The position numbers and the translations under genes were made by a program. A model generated the notes under the pieces. That model had not been told where the DNA came from, did no database searches, and saw only the letters and a program-made list of their open reading frames with translations. Positions 42,689 to 52,985 of a stretch of DNA of 64,000 nucleotides are shown here, piece by piece (the first letter of the stretch is position 1; each line of letters starts with the position of its first letter). The DNA is taken from NCBI RefSeq assembly GCF_017656495.1, contig NZ_JACDNS010000003.1:1-64000 (forward strand), read 5' to 3'. Origin of the DNA: Thermococcus sp. Its GTDB lineage: Archaea; Methanobacteriota_B; Thermococci; Thermococcales; Thermococcaceae.

Positions 42689-43489
42689 TCACCTTTTCCA
42701 GCCTCTCCAGATTAAGTTTGCACCATCAGTTGACTCCATGAGACCTTCATAAACATAGCTGATTACAAAATCCACTAGAGCATTTTTATCAAAAATCACT
42801 GGTTTTTCAAAACCAAAGAAGTACTTCGCCTCAAAGAATCCCATGTGCAAAAATCGGAGAGGATTTAAAAGTGCAATATCCTCTTTAAACTTCAAATCAA
42901 AAGGAAAGTCAGAAATTATAATTCTCAGACCTTTTTCCTTTGCAATTTCTATCAGTTTCTCCTCGTCTGGGAATAGAACCTCTTTTGGTGAACCTTCAAT
43001 TGCTTCGTACTCCCATTTCGGAAAAGCATATTTGATCCCAACTTTCACGGGAATTAACCCAACTTTTTCGGCAAAGCCAATCATGGCCTTAGCGTTGAAG
43101 CTTAGGAAGACTAAAGACTCTCCATTATCATTAAGCTCTGGCCATTTTCTTGGAGGAAATTTAAGCTCTGCTTCAAGTATAGGTTTTAGAAACTCCAAAT
43201 GCGTACCCTTAATTCTTCTAATGTTCTCCTCAACTCTCTTTTCCTTAATCAACAAATCAAGCTTGGAATATACAGTAACTTGTTTCACTCCAAGTTCTTC
43301 TCTGAGCTTTCCAATTACAAAGCTGTTGCCTATAATTGCGCTCTTGTCGCTTCTATCTCTTGCTATGATGAACAGCTTATCCCCTTCGCTGTCATAGATA
43401 ACTTCGTCAATAAAAAAGGGGACATCCTCAAAGCCATATTTTTTTCGAATTTCCATAACTTTTTCTGCAATAAACTCTTTTGTAAGCAT
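42689..43489 (-). CDS. Conserved hypothetical protein
   Basis: 266 residues from ATG 43489, with GGTGGTTTA upstream; an in-frame ATG nine codons earlier lies in the preceding gene. Mixed alpha/beta composition, no membrane segments, ending STDGANLIWRGWKR. Not recognised. It begins at the last base of the upstream gene's stop codon (TAATG), so the two are coupled. Confidence 0.65.
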   Translation of the reverse strand: MLTKEFIAEKVMEIRKKYGFEDVPFFIDEVIYDSEGDKLFIIARDRSDKSAIIGNSFVIGKLREELGVKQVTVYSKLDLLIKEKRVEENIRRIKGTHLEFLKPILEAELKFPPRKWPELNDNGESLVFLSFNAKAMIGFAEKVGLIPVKVGIKYAFPKWEYEAIEGSPKEVLFPDEEKLIEIAKEKGLRIIISDFPFDLKFKEDIALLNPLRFLHMGFFEAKYFFGFEKPVIFDKNALVDFVISYVYEGLMESTDGANLIWRGWKR

Positions 43490-43764
43490 TAAACCACCTT
43501 GTATGGCTCCATGCACTCATAAATCTCCTTTGCTATTTTCAATGCTTCTTCTTTGTCATCAGTATCTTTCACAATAATCTTTCCGCTTGGGAATACACTT
43601 ATATCGTACTTTTTCTTAACTAAAGCCAAAAACCGCGTGACCCTCTTAATTTGAAAACCTTTCTCAGCTAAGCATTCACAGAGTTCTTCCATATCAATGT
43701 CATATTTTTCTTCTGGGGTTATGTTTATGGCTTTCATACTTGCACATGGTTTTGCAATGAGCAT
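43489..43764 (-). CDS. Small conserved hypothetical protein
   Basis: About 91 residues from ATG 43764 (GGGGTG 6 nt upstream; an in-frame GTG lies three codons earlier). The pattern VKKKYDISVFPSGKIIVKDTDDKEEALKIAKEIYECM resembles a half TBP/THUMP-like alpha-beta unit, but this is only a visual impression. Three cysteines (PCA, LCEC). It heads a two-gene unit. Confidence 0.65.
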   Translation of the reverse strand: MLIAKPCASMKAINITPEEKYDIDMEELCECLAEKGFQIKRVTRFLALVKKKYDISVFPSGKIIVKDTDDKEEALKIAKEIYECMEPYKVV

Positions 43765-43820
43765 AAGAATCACCCCAATAAGATTTAGGAGAGGGAGATA
43801 AAAAGATTTATGCCAATGCC

Positions 43821-44456
43821 CTAGTTTTTCTTTAGGATAAGCTTCATTAAAGCTCCTTGTTTTTCCAGTGCATATTCATTAAAGCTGCTTCTTTTGGCTG
43901 CTTGGGATATTCTTCCAACCCATTCCTTGTATTTCAACCCATGAAGTCTGAATCCAATCCCCCAAGGAAAGTATGGGAGGTTAACGCTTTTCAAAAACTC
44001 TCTGAGTTCTTGCTTGCTTACATCTGTGATGAAGTCATAAATCCATGCCTCTTCACCTGGTTTTAGGACTTTGTACATTTCATTAAATGCTCTTAATGGG
44101 TTACTAAAATGATGGAGAGCACCAACGCTTATTATGAGGTCAAAATATTCTTTTGGAAACTTTAAATCATAAGCGCTCATGACCTCAAATTTCACATTCT
44201 CAACGCCAGCTTTTTCTGCATTCTTTCTTGCAAGCTTTATCATAGTTTTTGAAATGTCTATTCCCCACACTTCCAAATTTGGACTCGCTTTCGCTATCTC
44301 AATCGGAATGGTTCCTGGTCCAGTACCTACATCCAAGAGTCGTCCTTCCTTTATTTTTGAGAGTACATCTTCAGCTATCTTTTTGTCAAAGTTTCTCCTT
44401 TTCTTTGTCATGAAATTATAAAGGTAGGCACTTGGTGCTGGAATTCCTTCTATCAT
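43821..44456 (-). CDS. SAM-dependent methyltransferase
   Basis: Encodes 211 residues with class I motifs: LLDVGTGPGTIPIEIAKASPNLEVWGIDISKTMI, FDLIISVGALHHFSNPLRAFNEMYKVLKPG. UbiE/Methyltransf_11-like. No substrate clue. Confidence 0.85.
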   Translation of the reverse strand: MIEGIPAPSAYLYNFMTKKRRNFDKKIAEDVLSKIKEGRLLDVGTGPGTIPIEIAKASPNLEVWGIDISKTMIKLARKNAEKAGVENVKFEVMSAYDLKFPKEYFDLIISVGALHHFSNPLRAFNEMYKVLKPGEEAWIYDFITDVSKQELREFLKSVNLPYFPWGIGFRLHGLKYKEWVGRISQAAKRSSFNEYALEKQGALMKLILKKN

Positions 44457-44491
44457 TTTGAATACCCGAAATTAATGTTAAAGAGAAAAAG

Positions 44492-45682
44492 CTAACGCAA
44501 GCTTTTAACGAGCTCTTCCAAGACACTCAAAAATGTCTCCACCTCTTCGATGCTGTTGTAGACGTGGAATGAAGCTCTTACTGTTCCGTTAATGCCCAAA
44601 CGCTTCATTACTGGCAGAGCACAGTGATGTCCAGAGCGAACCATTATGTTGTGTTCATCCAATATAGCAGCAACATCATGTGGGTGTAATGGTGGAACGT
44701 TAAAGCTAACAACTCCAGCGTGTTTTTTCAAGTTTCTCGGCCCGTACCATGGAATTTCAAGCTCTGTTAGACCTTCAGTTGTTCTTTTGACGAGTTTGTG
44801 CTCTTGCTTTTCGATTTTATCGAGCCCAATCTTCTCAATGTACTTAATTCCTGCCGCTAATCCTATTGCTCCGCCGATGTTTGGAGTTCCTGCTTCGTAT
44901 CTCTCTGGAGGAGTTGTAAGCTTGTAATCATGAAGCTCAACATCTTCAATGGTTCCTCCGCCTATTAATGGAGGCTCAAAGATGTCAAACATTTCCTCGT
45001 TAATATACAGAACTCCAATCCCTGTTGGTCCTAGTGTTCCTTTATGCCCAGAGAATCCTAAAAAGTCAGCATGAAGCTTTCTAACATCAACTTCCATGTG
45101 CCCTACACTTTGGGCCGCATCTACGACAAATATCGCTCCTTCCTCTTTTGCCATCTTTCCAATCTCTTCAACCTCATGGATGACTCCTAAAGCGTTAGAA
45201 ACGTGCTGAACTGCAACGAGCTTTGCACCTTTAATCTTTTTCTCGGCATCTGCTAAATCAAGGTTTCCTTCATCATCGCCTTCAATAATTTCAAGCTTTG
45301 CTCCGTACTTCTTTGCAACCCTCTGCCAAGGAAGCAAATCAGAGTGGTGCTCATAAGGTGTTGTTACTATTTTGTCGCCTTTCTTCCACTCCAATCCAAG
45401 GGCAACTAGGTTTAAGCTCTCGCTTGTGTTCTTTGTGAAAACTATCTCCTCAAACTTTGCACCGAGGAAATCTGCGACAATTTTCCTTGCTTCCTCATAC
45501 TTGTGTGTCGCCATCTGGGACAACCGGTGAACACCTCTGTGAACGTTTGCCCTGTATTTGAGGTAATACTCGTTCATGGCTTCAACAACTGGAATTGGGG
45601 TTAAACTTGTAGCTGTGTTATCAAAGTAAATGACCTCCTGTGTAAGAGGGATGTCCTTTCTAACATCGTCTGGAATTCTCAT
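44492..45682 (-). CDS. sufS: Cysteine desulfurase, SufS type
   Basis: Encodes 396 residues of a class V aminotransferase. PLP lysine Lys214 in FSGHKGTLGPTG, catalytic Cys354 in RSGHHCALPVMKR, and the phosphate-binding region. The placement of the cysteine loop is SufS-like. It provides persulfide sulfur for Fe-S clusters and thiolation. GGTGG precedes the ATG; a motif like that of the suf and moeB-thiI promoters lies upstream of its TATA box. Confidence 0.9.
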   Translation of the reverse strand: MRIPDDVRKDIPLTQEVIYFDNTATSLTPIPVVEAMNEYYLKYRANVHRGVHRLSQMATHKYEEARKIVADFLGAKFEEIVFTKNTSESLNLVALGLEWKKGDKIVTTPYEHHSDLLPWQRVAKKYGAKLEIIEGDDEGNLDLADAEKKIKGAKLVAVQHVSNALGVIHEVEEIGKMAKEEGAIFVVDAAQSVGHMEVDVRKLHADFLGFSGHKGTLGPTGIGVLYINEEMFDIFEPPLIGGGTIEDVELHDYKLTTPPERYEAGTPNIGGAIGLAAGIKYIEKIGLDKIEKQEHKLVKRTTEGLTELEIPWYGPRNLKKHAGVVSFNVPPLHPHDVAAILDEHNIMVRSGHHCALPVMKRLGINGTVRASFHVYNSIEEVETFLSVLEELVKSLR

Positions 45683-45731
45683 TTCAAACCACCTATGAAA
45701 ACTCGTTCAAGGGACTATAAAGGATTTGCTT

Positions 45732-45743
45732 CTCAAATGTGTT
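45732..45743 (-). promoter_or_regulatory. Suf-type motif upstream of sufS
   Basis: On the reverse strand this reads AACACATTTGAG followed by AAG; it matches the sufC motif CACACATTTGTG at 10 of 12 positions. The TATA box TTTATAG (45715-45721, reverse strand) follows after 10 nt. Weaker than the other two copies. Confidence 0.45.
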
Positions 45744-45794
45744 CCATTCAATTATTCCATTTATGGAACAAAATTTTATAAATTATGGAACAAA
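45741..45794 (+). promoter_or_regulatory. Repeated operator around the TATA box of the ECF S-component gene
   Basis: The palindrome TTCCATTTATGGAA (45755-45768) sits just before the TATA box TTTTATAAATT (45774-45784). The half TTATGGAACAAA recurs at 45761-45772 and 45783-45794, 22 bp apart (two helical turns), and a left half GTTCCATT occurs at 45741-45748. Sites on both sides of TATA suggest repression by a cooperative dimer. Confidence 0.65.
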
Positions 45795-45813
45795 CTTAGA
45801 AATGGTGGTGGAA

Positions 45814-46398
45814 ATGAAATCAAGGGAGATAGCTCTAATTGGAATAATGCTGGCTCTCAGTTTAATGCTAAATGTTTCTCCACTCAAGGTGCCTACTCAG
45901 TGGGGGATGACGATAGATTTAGTTGCAATACCAATAGTTGTTGTTTACATCTTACTAGGCTTTACAAGTTCCTTGATATCTCTAGCGTTGCTCTTCGTTG
46001 GACTCAGCATAGTGTCTCCAGCATCATGGCTTGGTGCTAGCATGAAGTTCTTTGCAACACTCAGTGTAATCTTAGGTCTTGAGATAGCGAAAAAACTTAC
46101 AAAATTCAGTCCAGAGAGCTACACAGAAAAGCAGCTCATTGCATTTATCGTTTCTGCCTATCTGATTAGCATTGCGATTAGAATACCTCTCATGGTTGGA
46201 TTGAACTATTATTATGCACTTCCAATATGGCTTGGCATTCCAAGGGAGCAAGTTATTCCAAAGATTGAAGAGTGGTTCCACATTCCATTTTGGCTTGTGA
46301 TAGCAATTCCAAATGCAATTCAAAGTGCCGTGGATGTAATTGGAGGAATCCTAATAAGTCTGCCCGTGATTAGAGCGCTACCTCACATTTTGGAGTGA
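45814..46398 (+). CDS. ECF transporter S component (RibU-like)
   Basis: 194 residues from ATG 45814 (GGTGGTGG upstream); longer in-frame starts would run through the operator. Six hydrophobic segments and the pattern MKSREIALIGIMLALSLML, then IDLVAIPIVVVYILLGF, typical of substrate-capture subunits of energy-coupling-factor vitamin transporters. No ECF ATPases are nearby; they are usually shared and encoded elsewhere. The vitamin is not certain; riboflavin is only a guess from sequence flavour. Confidence 0.7.
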   Translation: MKSREIALIGIMLALSLMLNVSPLKVPTQWGMTIDLVAIPIVVVYILLGFTSSLISLALLFVGLSIVSPASWLGASMKFFATLSVILGLEIAKKLTKFSPESYTEKQLIAFIVSAYLISIAIRIPLMVGLNYYYALPIWLGIPREQVIPKIEEWFHIPFWLVIAIPNAIQSAVDVIGGILISLPVIRALPHILE

Positions 46399-47481
46399 TT
46401 TTCTCCATCTTTCTGCGTATTCCTTGAATTTTTCATCTTTTGTTTTTTCATAAAGCCATTCCAAAAGCTGAATATGGAGTTTATGATAATTTTTCATCGC
46501 TCTGCCATGAATGTTTGAGTACAAGCTCCATCCGTTTTCGTCAAAGTCTGGAAGAGCTTTTTCAACAGCTTTTACTCCTTCATCAAAAACCCATTTTGCA
46601 TAGGTGTCGTTTGTAATTTCCCAATAGTAGTAAACACCTTGGAGGGCTATTATATGTCCATTCAGCACAAGCTCGTTTGAGTTGTAGGCATATTCCAAAA
46701 TCCAAAGTCCATAAGTTGAATTTACAATAAATCCTCCTTTGCTGTAAGGAACTCTGAATGAGTTCATTAGGAGCTGGGCAGTTTTTAGGTAGCTCTCGTT
46801 TTTTGTAATGTTGTAAGCTCTTGCATACAAGCCAGCACCTAGTCCCTGAGCATAGCCTGAAATCCAGGGAATTGAAGAGTTCTCGAAGTGAAAATAGTTT
46901 TCAAAAATTGCATATTCTAATCCCTGGTAATTCTTTGTGACTAAATATGACTGAAGTTCCCTTAATATTTCTAGGGCTTTCTCTTCTTTACCTATCTGGA
47001 AATAAACATCAGCCCAGTGAAGTGCTGTAACTGGATAAAGAACTACTCCCCTAAAGTTGTAGTGGACATAAGGCAAGGCACTTTTGAAACTTAAGTTTGC
47101 AAGAAATACGCTATTATATGGTGCAGAGCTTGTAAATGAAACTGCATAGAAGCTTTTAAGTGGTGATAAATAGTGGGAATAGAATTCATTGTTTGCTCTT
47201 AGTGTTGCTTTTAAGATTTTATTTCTCTCTGGAGTTAGCTTTACCTTTGGAAACACTAAAAGAGGATAAGAAGCCTCAAAACTTGAGATTAAGTAAAGAG
47301 GATTCACGGTGCTGAGAAATGAGATGAAGTTGCCAAGCACAACATTCTCGTTCTCTTGCAGAAGGATAGCAAGTTCTGGATCTTCTGTTTGAGCTAAAAT
47401 TCGGTTTTCTGCATTTTCATATATAGCAAAGAGAGAAGAAGTTAGCAGCATAAAGACCAAGATTAAAGCTTTCTCCCTCAT
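46378..47481 (-). CDS. Secreted D-glucuronyl C5-epimerase-like protein (copy A)
   Basis: Encodes 367 residues with an N-terminal signal helix (MREKALILVFMLLTSSLFA). The C-terminal part fits the GLCE_C alpha/alpha-toroid family: WISGYAQGLGAGLYARAY, NELVLNGHIIALQGVYYYW, WSLYSNIHGRAMKNYHKLHIQLLEWLY. It is 8 bp downstream of a larger relative with the same motifs. Activity on archaeal surface polysaccharide is plausible but unproven. The 3' end overlaps the ECF gene by 21 bp on the opposite strand. Confidence 0.78.
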   Translation of the reverse strand: MREKALILVFMLLTSSLFAIYENAENRILAQTEDPELAILLQENENVVLGNFISFLSTVNPLYLISSFEASYPLLVFPKVKLTPERNKILKATLRANNEFYSHYLSPLKSFYAVSFTSSAPYNSVFLANLSFKSALPYVHYNFRGVVLYPVTALHWADVYFQIGKEEKALEILRELQSYLVTKNYQGLEYAIFENYFHFENSSIPWISGYAQGLGAGLYARAYNITKNESYLKTAQLLMNSFRVPYSKGGFIVNSTYGLWILEYAYNSNELVLNGHIIALQGVYYYWEITNDTYAKWVFDEGVKAVEKALPDFDENGWSLYSNIHGRAMKNYHKLHIQLLEWLYEKTKDEKFKEYAERWRKSLQNVR

Positions 47482-47489
47482 CTGCTCAC

Positions 47490-49025
47490 CTAAATCTTTT
47501 CTGGTTTCAGACCTCTAATCATGAGGTAGTCGTTCCATTTTCTTGCATATTCAAGGAAGTATTTGTCTCCAGTAACATCATAGAGCCACTTCAAGAGTCT
47601 AATATGTAAACGGTGGTAGAATTCGCTGGCATCTCCATGAATATTTGAATATTTCGACCACGAGCCGGTATCAAATATCGGGAGTGCATTTCTCACAGCT
47701 TGGACTCCGTTTTGGAAAAGGCGCCAAGCTTTTTCGTCGTGGGTTACCTGCCAGTAATAGTAAAGCCCCTGCAGAGCTATGATGTGTCCGTTTAGAACGA
47801 GCTCATTTGAGTTGTAGTTGTATTCAAGATACCAGTCTCCATATTTTGTGTGTGAAACAAAGCCGTTCATGCTTAGTGGCAAATCGAAGGAATTCACTAA
47901 CCCCTTAGCTATTTTCAAATATGTTTCATTACCTGTTAAGTTATAGGCTATTGCATAAACCCCAGCACCCATTCCTTGAGCATATCCAGAAACCCACGGG
48001 ACTGAAGCATTTTCAAAGTGGAAATAATTCTTGAAGAGCACGTATTTCTCCCCGTTATATTCTCCGTACTGGGTGTATTGGCTGAGCTCCTTTAGGATTT
48101 GCAGAGCTTTTTTGTTTTGTCCTCTTTGAAAGTATATTTCGGCCCAATGAATGGCTGTTACCGGATAAAGGTTGAATCCTCTTCCGGTGTAATATATAAA
48201 AGGTAAGGAGGAGTTAAAGGGCTCTTTAATCCTAAATGTTGAGTAATATGGTGAGTCATCAGAAAAAACAAGTGCAGAAAAATCTTTGGTTGGGGAGGTA
48301 TAATAGGAATAGTAAGCGTTGTTTGCTTTCAGCTCTGCCAAGAGGATTTTGTGTTCAACCTCATTTAGCTTTCTCCATTTTGCAAGCTCTCCAAAAATTC
48401 TGACAGCATAGAATGAATCTCGATAACTCCTTAGATACTTTAAATCTCCCGTTTCTTTATACTGCCTCCAGAACTTCTCTCTAATCTCACGGTTTTTTTC
48501 AAGTTCCTTCATGAGTTCGTTATAAAACTCTGTCCCTTCGGCTCTTTTTAGAAGTGCATCTTCGGGACTCAGAAAAACATCTTCTGGAATTTCTCTCCCA
48601 ATTACTCCGGACTTTTTCTCATCAATTCCAACTCTAAAGGTGTCATCTTCTTTGTAGATTTTTAGAGTTATTAGGATTTTATCATTGTCATTCACTTTAA
48701 AAGATACAGAAAGTAATTCCCTTATCTTTAAGTTCTTCCCATACCAGTTTGTGAGGCTTCCTTTTACAGTAAAAATTATTGGAACCTCTCCATCATTTAT
48801 GCCTACTCTTCCAACAAAGAATGGAGTATTGAGCTTATCAATAGTCACATTACCTACAGTTAGCTTGAACTTCGCGAATTCAAAAGCAGCGGCTTCCTCC
48901 TCGATTTGAACAAAAACCTTGATTGGATAGTTGTGGTTATGGGAATGAAATGATGTCTCAATAGAAATACATCCCGTAGATAAGATAAGGATTAGTGACA
49001 TAATGATGATTTTTGCCGATTTCAT
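47490..49025 (-). CDS. Lipoprotein D-glucuronyl C5-epimerase-like protein (copy B)
   Basis: About 511 residues from ATG 49025 (GGGGAG upstream). The leader ends in the lipobox-like LSTGC, suggesting a lipid-anchored protein. A beta-rich N-terminal domain of about 170 residues is absent from copy A. The GLCE_C-like domain has VSGYAQGMGAGVYAIAY, NELVLNGHIIALQGLYYYW and WSKYSNIHGDASEFYHRLHIRLLKWLY. It arose with copy A by tandem duplication. Confidence 0.78.
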   Translation of the reverse strand: MKSAKIIIMSLILILSTGCISIETSFHSHNHNYPIKVFVQIEEEAAAFEFAKFKLTVGNVTIDKLNTPFFVGRVGINDGEVPIIFTVKGSLTNWYGKNLKIRELLSVSFKVNDNDKILITLKIYKEDDTFRVGIDEKKSGVIGREIPEDVFLSPEDALLKRAEGTEFYNELMKELEKNREIREKFWRQYKETGDLKYLRSYRDSFYAVRIFGELAKWRKLNEVEHKILLAELKANNAYYSYYTSPTKDFSALVFSDDSPYYSTFRIKEPFNSSLPFIYYTGRGFNLYPVTAIHWAEIYFQRGQNKKALQILKELSQYTQYGEYNGEKYVLFKNYFHFENASVPWVSGYAQGMGAGVYAIAYNLTGNETYLKIAKGLVNSFDLPLSMNGFVSHTKYGDWYLEYNYNSNELVLNGHIIALQGLYYYWQVTHDEKAWRLFQNGVQAVRNALPIFDTGSWSKYSNIHGDASEFYHRLHIRLLKWLYDVTGDKYFLEYARKWNDYLMIRGLKPEKI

Positions 49026-49123
49026 ACTACTCCCCATAGGAAAAAGAAGCGAGGGCAATATAAATCTTTCTCTGTGCTAAACTTTAGAATTTCAGAGCGA
49101 AAATATTAAGGTAAAAACAGAAT

Positions 49124-50541
<1,418 letters not shown>

Positions 50542-50627
50542 TTAAAGCTTTTTTAACATAAATTTGTCTATAATTGTGGGGGATAATTTTATAACCAGGT
50601 TTTAAAAATCAAGGATGGGAGGAAAAA

Positions 50628-51521
50628 ATGAAAACACCATGTGTCTTTTGGGTTGAGGAGGTAATGCCCACTTTAAGGGCTAAAGTTGCCCAAAGGCTCT
50701 ATAAAGAAGGGTTTACCCAAGCAAAGATAGCTGAGTATTTAGGGATAACTCAAGCGATGGTTAGCAAGTATTTAGCTGGGAAATATAAAAAATTGGAGAA
50801 GGAGTTAGACAAAAAAATTGAGGAAATTGCAGAGGAAATTGCAAAGCTCATAATTTATGGTGCCAAAAAAGAGGAAATTATAAAATTTACAGCAAGAAAG
50901 TTTTTTGAGCTTTTCCAGAGCGGATTTCTCTGCAAATATTATGCAGAATACGCTGGAGTTGAAGAATCAATCTGCAAGGAGATTTTTATGGCGATACCCT
51001 CAAGAAGCGAAGTTCTGGAAAGGCTAAATTTGGCTTTAAGTGAGCTTTTACAAGATGATAAGTTCCTTCAACTGATTCCTGAAATTAGGAGCAACATAGC
51101 TTACGCTTTACCAGAGCCTAAAGATTTTAGTGATGTGGCAGCAGTTCCGGGGAGGATAACAGTTGTAAAGGGAAAAGCTTTTGCTTTACCCCCAGAATTT
51201 GGTGTGAGCAGGCATACAGCGAAGATTCTTCTTGAGCTCTCAAAGGTTGCTCCAGAAATAAGGAGTGTCATTAATATAAAATTCGATGAAAAAATAGAAG
51301 ATGCACTCAGAAAAGCAGGATTTAAAGTGGAAAGTATAGAAGAAAAGAAGAGGGATGAGGATAAGACTGTTGAGCTAATAGTTCAGCTCTTTAAAGAAAA
51401 AGGGGTCTTGGATGCAGTGATAGACAAGGGAGCTTTTGGAATTGAGCCATGTGTTTACATTTTCGGAAGGGATCCAATTGAAGTTGTTGAAAAGGTGAAG
51501 AAGCTGGAGAGTTTCCTATGA
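50628..51521 (+). CDS. thiR: ThiR-like regulator: HTH domain fused to ThiN domain
   Basis: Encodes 297 residues. Residues 28-50 (GFTQAKIAEYLGITQAMVSKYL) form an HTH. Residues from about 125 resemble the thiamine-phosphate-binding ThiN fold (VAAVPGRITVVKGKAFALPPEFGVSRHTAKILLELSK, AFGIEPCVYIFGRDPIEVVEKV). HTH-ThiN proteins are known archaeal thiamine regulators. The N-terminal KTPC motif is usual. GGGAGG precedes ATG 50628; a second ATG 12 codons later also has a ribosome site. No thiamine biosynthesis genes are adjacent, except ThiI further on. Confidence 0.78.
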   Translation: MKTPCVFWVEEVMPTLRAKVAQRLYKEGFTQAKIAEYLGITQAMVSKYLAGKYKKLEKELDKKIEEIAEEIAKLIIYGAKKEEIIKFTARKFFELFQSGFLCKYYAEYAGVEESICKEIFMAIPSRSEVLERLNLALSELLQDDKFLQLIPEIRSNIAYALPEPKDFSDVAAVPGRITVVKGKAFALPPEFGVSRHTAKILLELSKVAPEIRSVINIKFDEKIEDALRKAGFKVESIEEKKRDEDKTVELIVQLFKEKGVLDAVIDKGAFGIEPCVYIFGRDPIEVVEKVKKLESFL

Positions 51522-51844
51522 GGGGTAAACTCCTCTTTGTGTATTTGCTTTTTCTCTTCTATGCTAATCTAACACCCCGAGTTCCTACAGTTCCAATAAG
51601 CGGAGGAGATAAAATTGCACACTTCTTGGAGTTCTTTATTTTGGGAATTTTGGGGCATGATAAGGCTTTTCTCCTCGCGTTGCCTATTGTCCTTGAATAT
51701 CTTCAGCTCTTTGTTCCGGGTAGATGCTTTTCGTACTATGATATGGTCGCAAATCTAATAGGCTTTGGAGTGGGAGTTATTGTGGGGTGGTGGTATGAGA
51801 GTAGTAAGAAAGGAGCTTCACTTTTCCACAAGGGGAGAAATTGA
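51518..51844 (+). CDS. VanZ-like membrane protein
   Basis: Encodes 108 residues. SGGDKIAHFLEFFILGILGHD, an acidic-aromatic stretch and FVPGRCFSYYDMVANLIGFGVGVIVGWW are hallmarks of VanZ-like proteins: four short helices with conserved Asp/His. It overlaps the ThiR-like gene by 4 bp and the next gene by 50 bp. Function unknown. Confidence 0.82.
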   Translation: MRGKLLFVYLLFLFYANLTPRVPTVPISGGDKIAHFLEFFILGILGHDKAFLLALPIVLEYLQLFVPGRCFSYYDMVANLIGFGVGVIVGWWYESSKKGASLFHKGRN

Positions 51845-52208
51845 TCTCGTTGACATAACGCATGAGGTTGAGAGGTTCGTTGAAGAAAGCGGAATAACCA
51901 ATGGGCAAGTCTTAATATTTGTCCCAGGAGCAACAGGAGCAGTTATAACGATTGAACATGAAAGCGGGCTCCTTGAGGATTTCAAGAGAATATTGAGAGA
52001 ACTCGTCCCAAGAGGACAAGGATATAAGCATGATTTGATTGACAACAATGCCCACTCTCATCTGAGAGCTTCTCTGCTCGGACCATCATTAGTTCTACCA
52101 ATCATTGATGGTGAACTGATAAGAGGCATCTGGCAGCAGATATTCTTCGTTGAGCTTGATGTAAGGCCAAGAAAGAGAAAAGTAATTTTGCAAGCTATTG
52201 GGGAGTGA
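51795..52208 (+). CDS. YjbQ (UPF0047) family protein
   Basis: 137 residues from ATG 51795 (GGGGTGGTGGT upstream). Signature: VLIFVPGATGAVITIEHE, DNNAHSHLRASLLGPSLVLPIIDGEL, WQQIFFVELDVRPRKRKVILQ. The conserved His residues bind a metal; weak thiamine-phosphate-synthase activity has been reported in the family. The position next to a ThiN-type regulator is noteworthy. Confidence 0.9.
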   Translation: MRVVRKELHFSTRGEIDLVDITHEVERFVEESGITNGQVLIFVPGATGAVITIEHESGLLEDFKRILRELVPRGQGYKHDLIDNNAHSHLRASLLGPSLVLPIIDGELIRGIWQQIFFVELDVRPRKRKVILQAIGE

Positions 52209-52220
52209 TTTTTTCTCCTC

Positions 52221-52985
52221 TTAAATCTCCACATACATAAAGTCCCTTGCAATTATGTAGCCATAACCTCTAACCATGTCTTCAAGCTTCTCTTGAGTGT
52301 AGTTGCTGTGGCTTATGTGGGCAAAAACTGTCTTCTTAGCCTCAACTTTTTGGGCCAGCTTTGTTGCATCTTCAACACCCAAGTGTGTATTGGGAATTGA
52401 TTGCTTATGGGTCATCTCTGCTATGAGCAAATCTGCTCCTTTCATGACCTCTATGGCATTTTTATCGCTTAGAATCTCCGGTCCAGTGTCTCCAGTAACT
52501 GCAATTCTTTTCTTCCCAATTTCAATAACAAATCCCCCAGCAACCTCTATTGGGTGATGCACTGTTGGGAAATGATAAACTTTGAATCCAAAGTCATACC
52601 AGCGGTTGAATTCTAAGGGTATATACTTCCAGTCCCTCTCACCTAAGAAAAGCTCTTGCAGGTGCTTTGCAACATTTACTGCGTATTCGTGGGAGTAAAA
52701 CTTGACTCCCTTGAAAATCTGCAATTCTGGAAGCCCAGCTATGTGATCAAAGTGGGCATGAGTTATGAATACCTTCTTCACCTCCATATTCAAATGCTCT
52801 AGGTGATAGTGCAAATCCGGTGAGGGATCGATCAACGCTTTTATCTCCGGAATGAAGACTGAAAATCTGGTCCTTTTGTATTGAGGATATTTCCTTGCTC
52901 TAACACAGTTTTCACAGTTGCATAGAGGTTTAGGAGTACCGCTGTAAGAGCCAGAGCCCAGGATTATTACCCTCATTTCACTCAC
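52221..52985 (-). CDS. Metallo-beta-lactamase fold hydrolase (PhnP-like)
   Basis: Encodes 254 residues. The HxHxDH motif is in FITHAHFDHIAGLP, with later VTGDTGPEIL, AEMTHKQSIPNTHLGVEDA and FAHISH. The opening GSGSYSGTPKPLCNCENC with extra cysteines is typical of the PhnP/Lysine-tRNA-like subgroup that binds additional zinc. Probably a cyclic phosphodiesterase; substrate unknown. It overlaps the next gene by 8 bp. Confidence 0.88.
   Translation of the reverse strand: MSEMRVIILGSGSYSGTPKPLCNCENCVRARKYPQYKRTRFSVFIPEIKALIDPSPDLHYHLEHLNMEVKKVFITHAHFDHIAGLPELQIFKGVKFYSHEYAVNVAKHLQELFLGERDWKYIPLEFNRWYDFGFKVYHFPTVHHPIEVAGGFVIEIGKKRIAVTGDTGPEILSDKNAIEVMKGADLLIAEMTHKQSIPNTHLGVEDATKLAQKVEAKKTVFAHISHSNYTQEKLEDMVRGYGYIIARDFMYVEI

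Noticed and set aside
43741-43760. ATGGTTTTGC similar to one arm of the leader hairpin
   Set aside because: It lies in a coding region (reverse strand), has no partner arm and no TATA box at the right distance.
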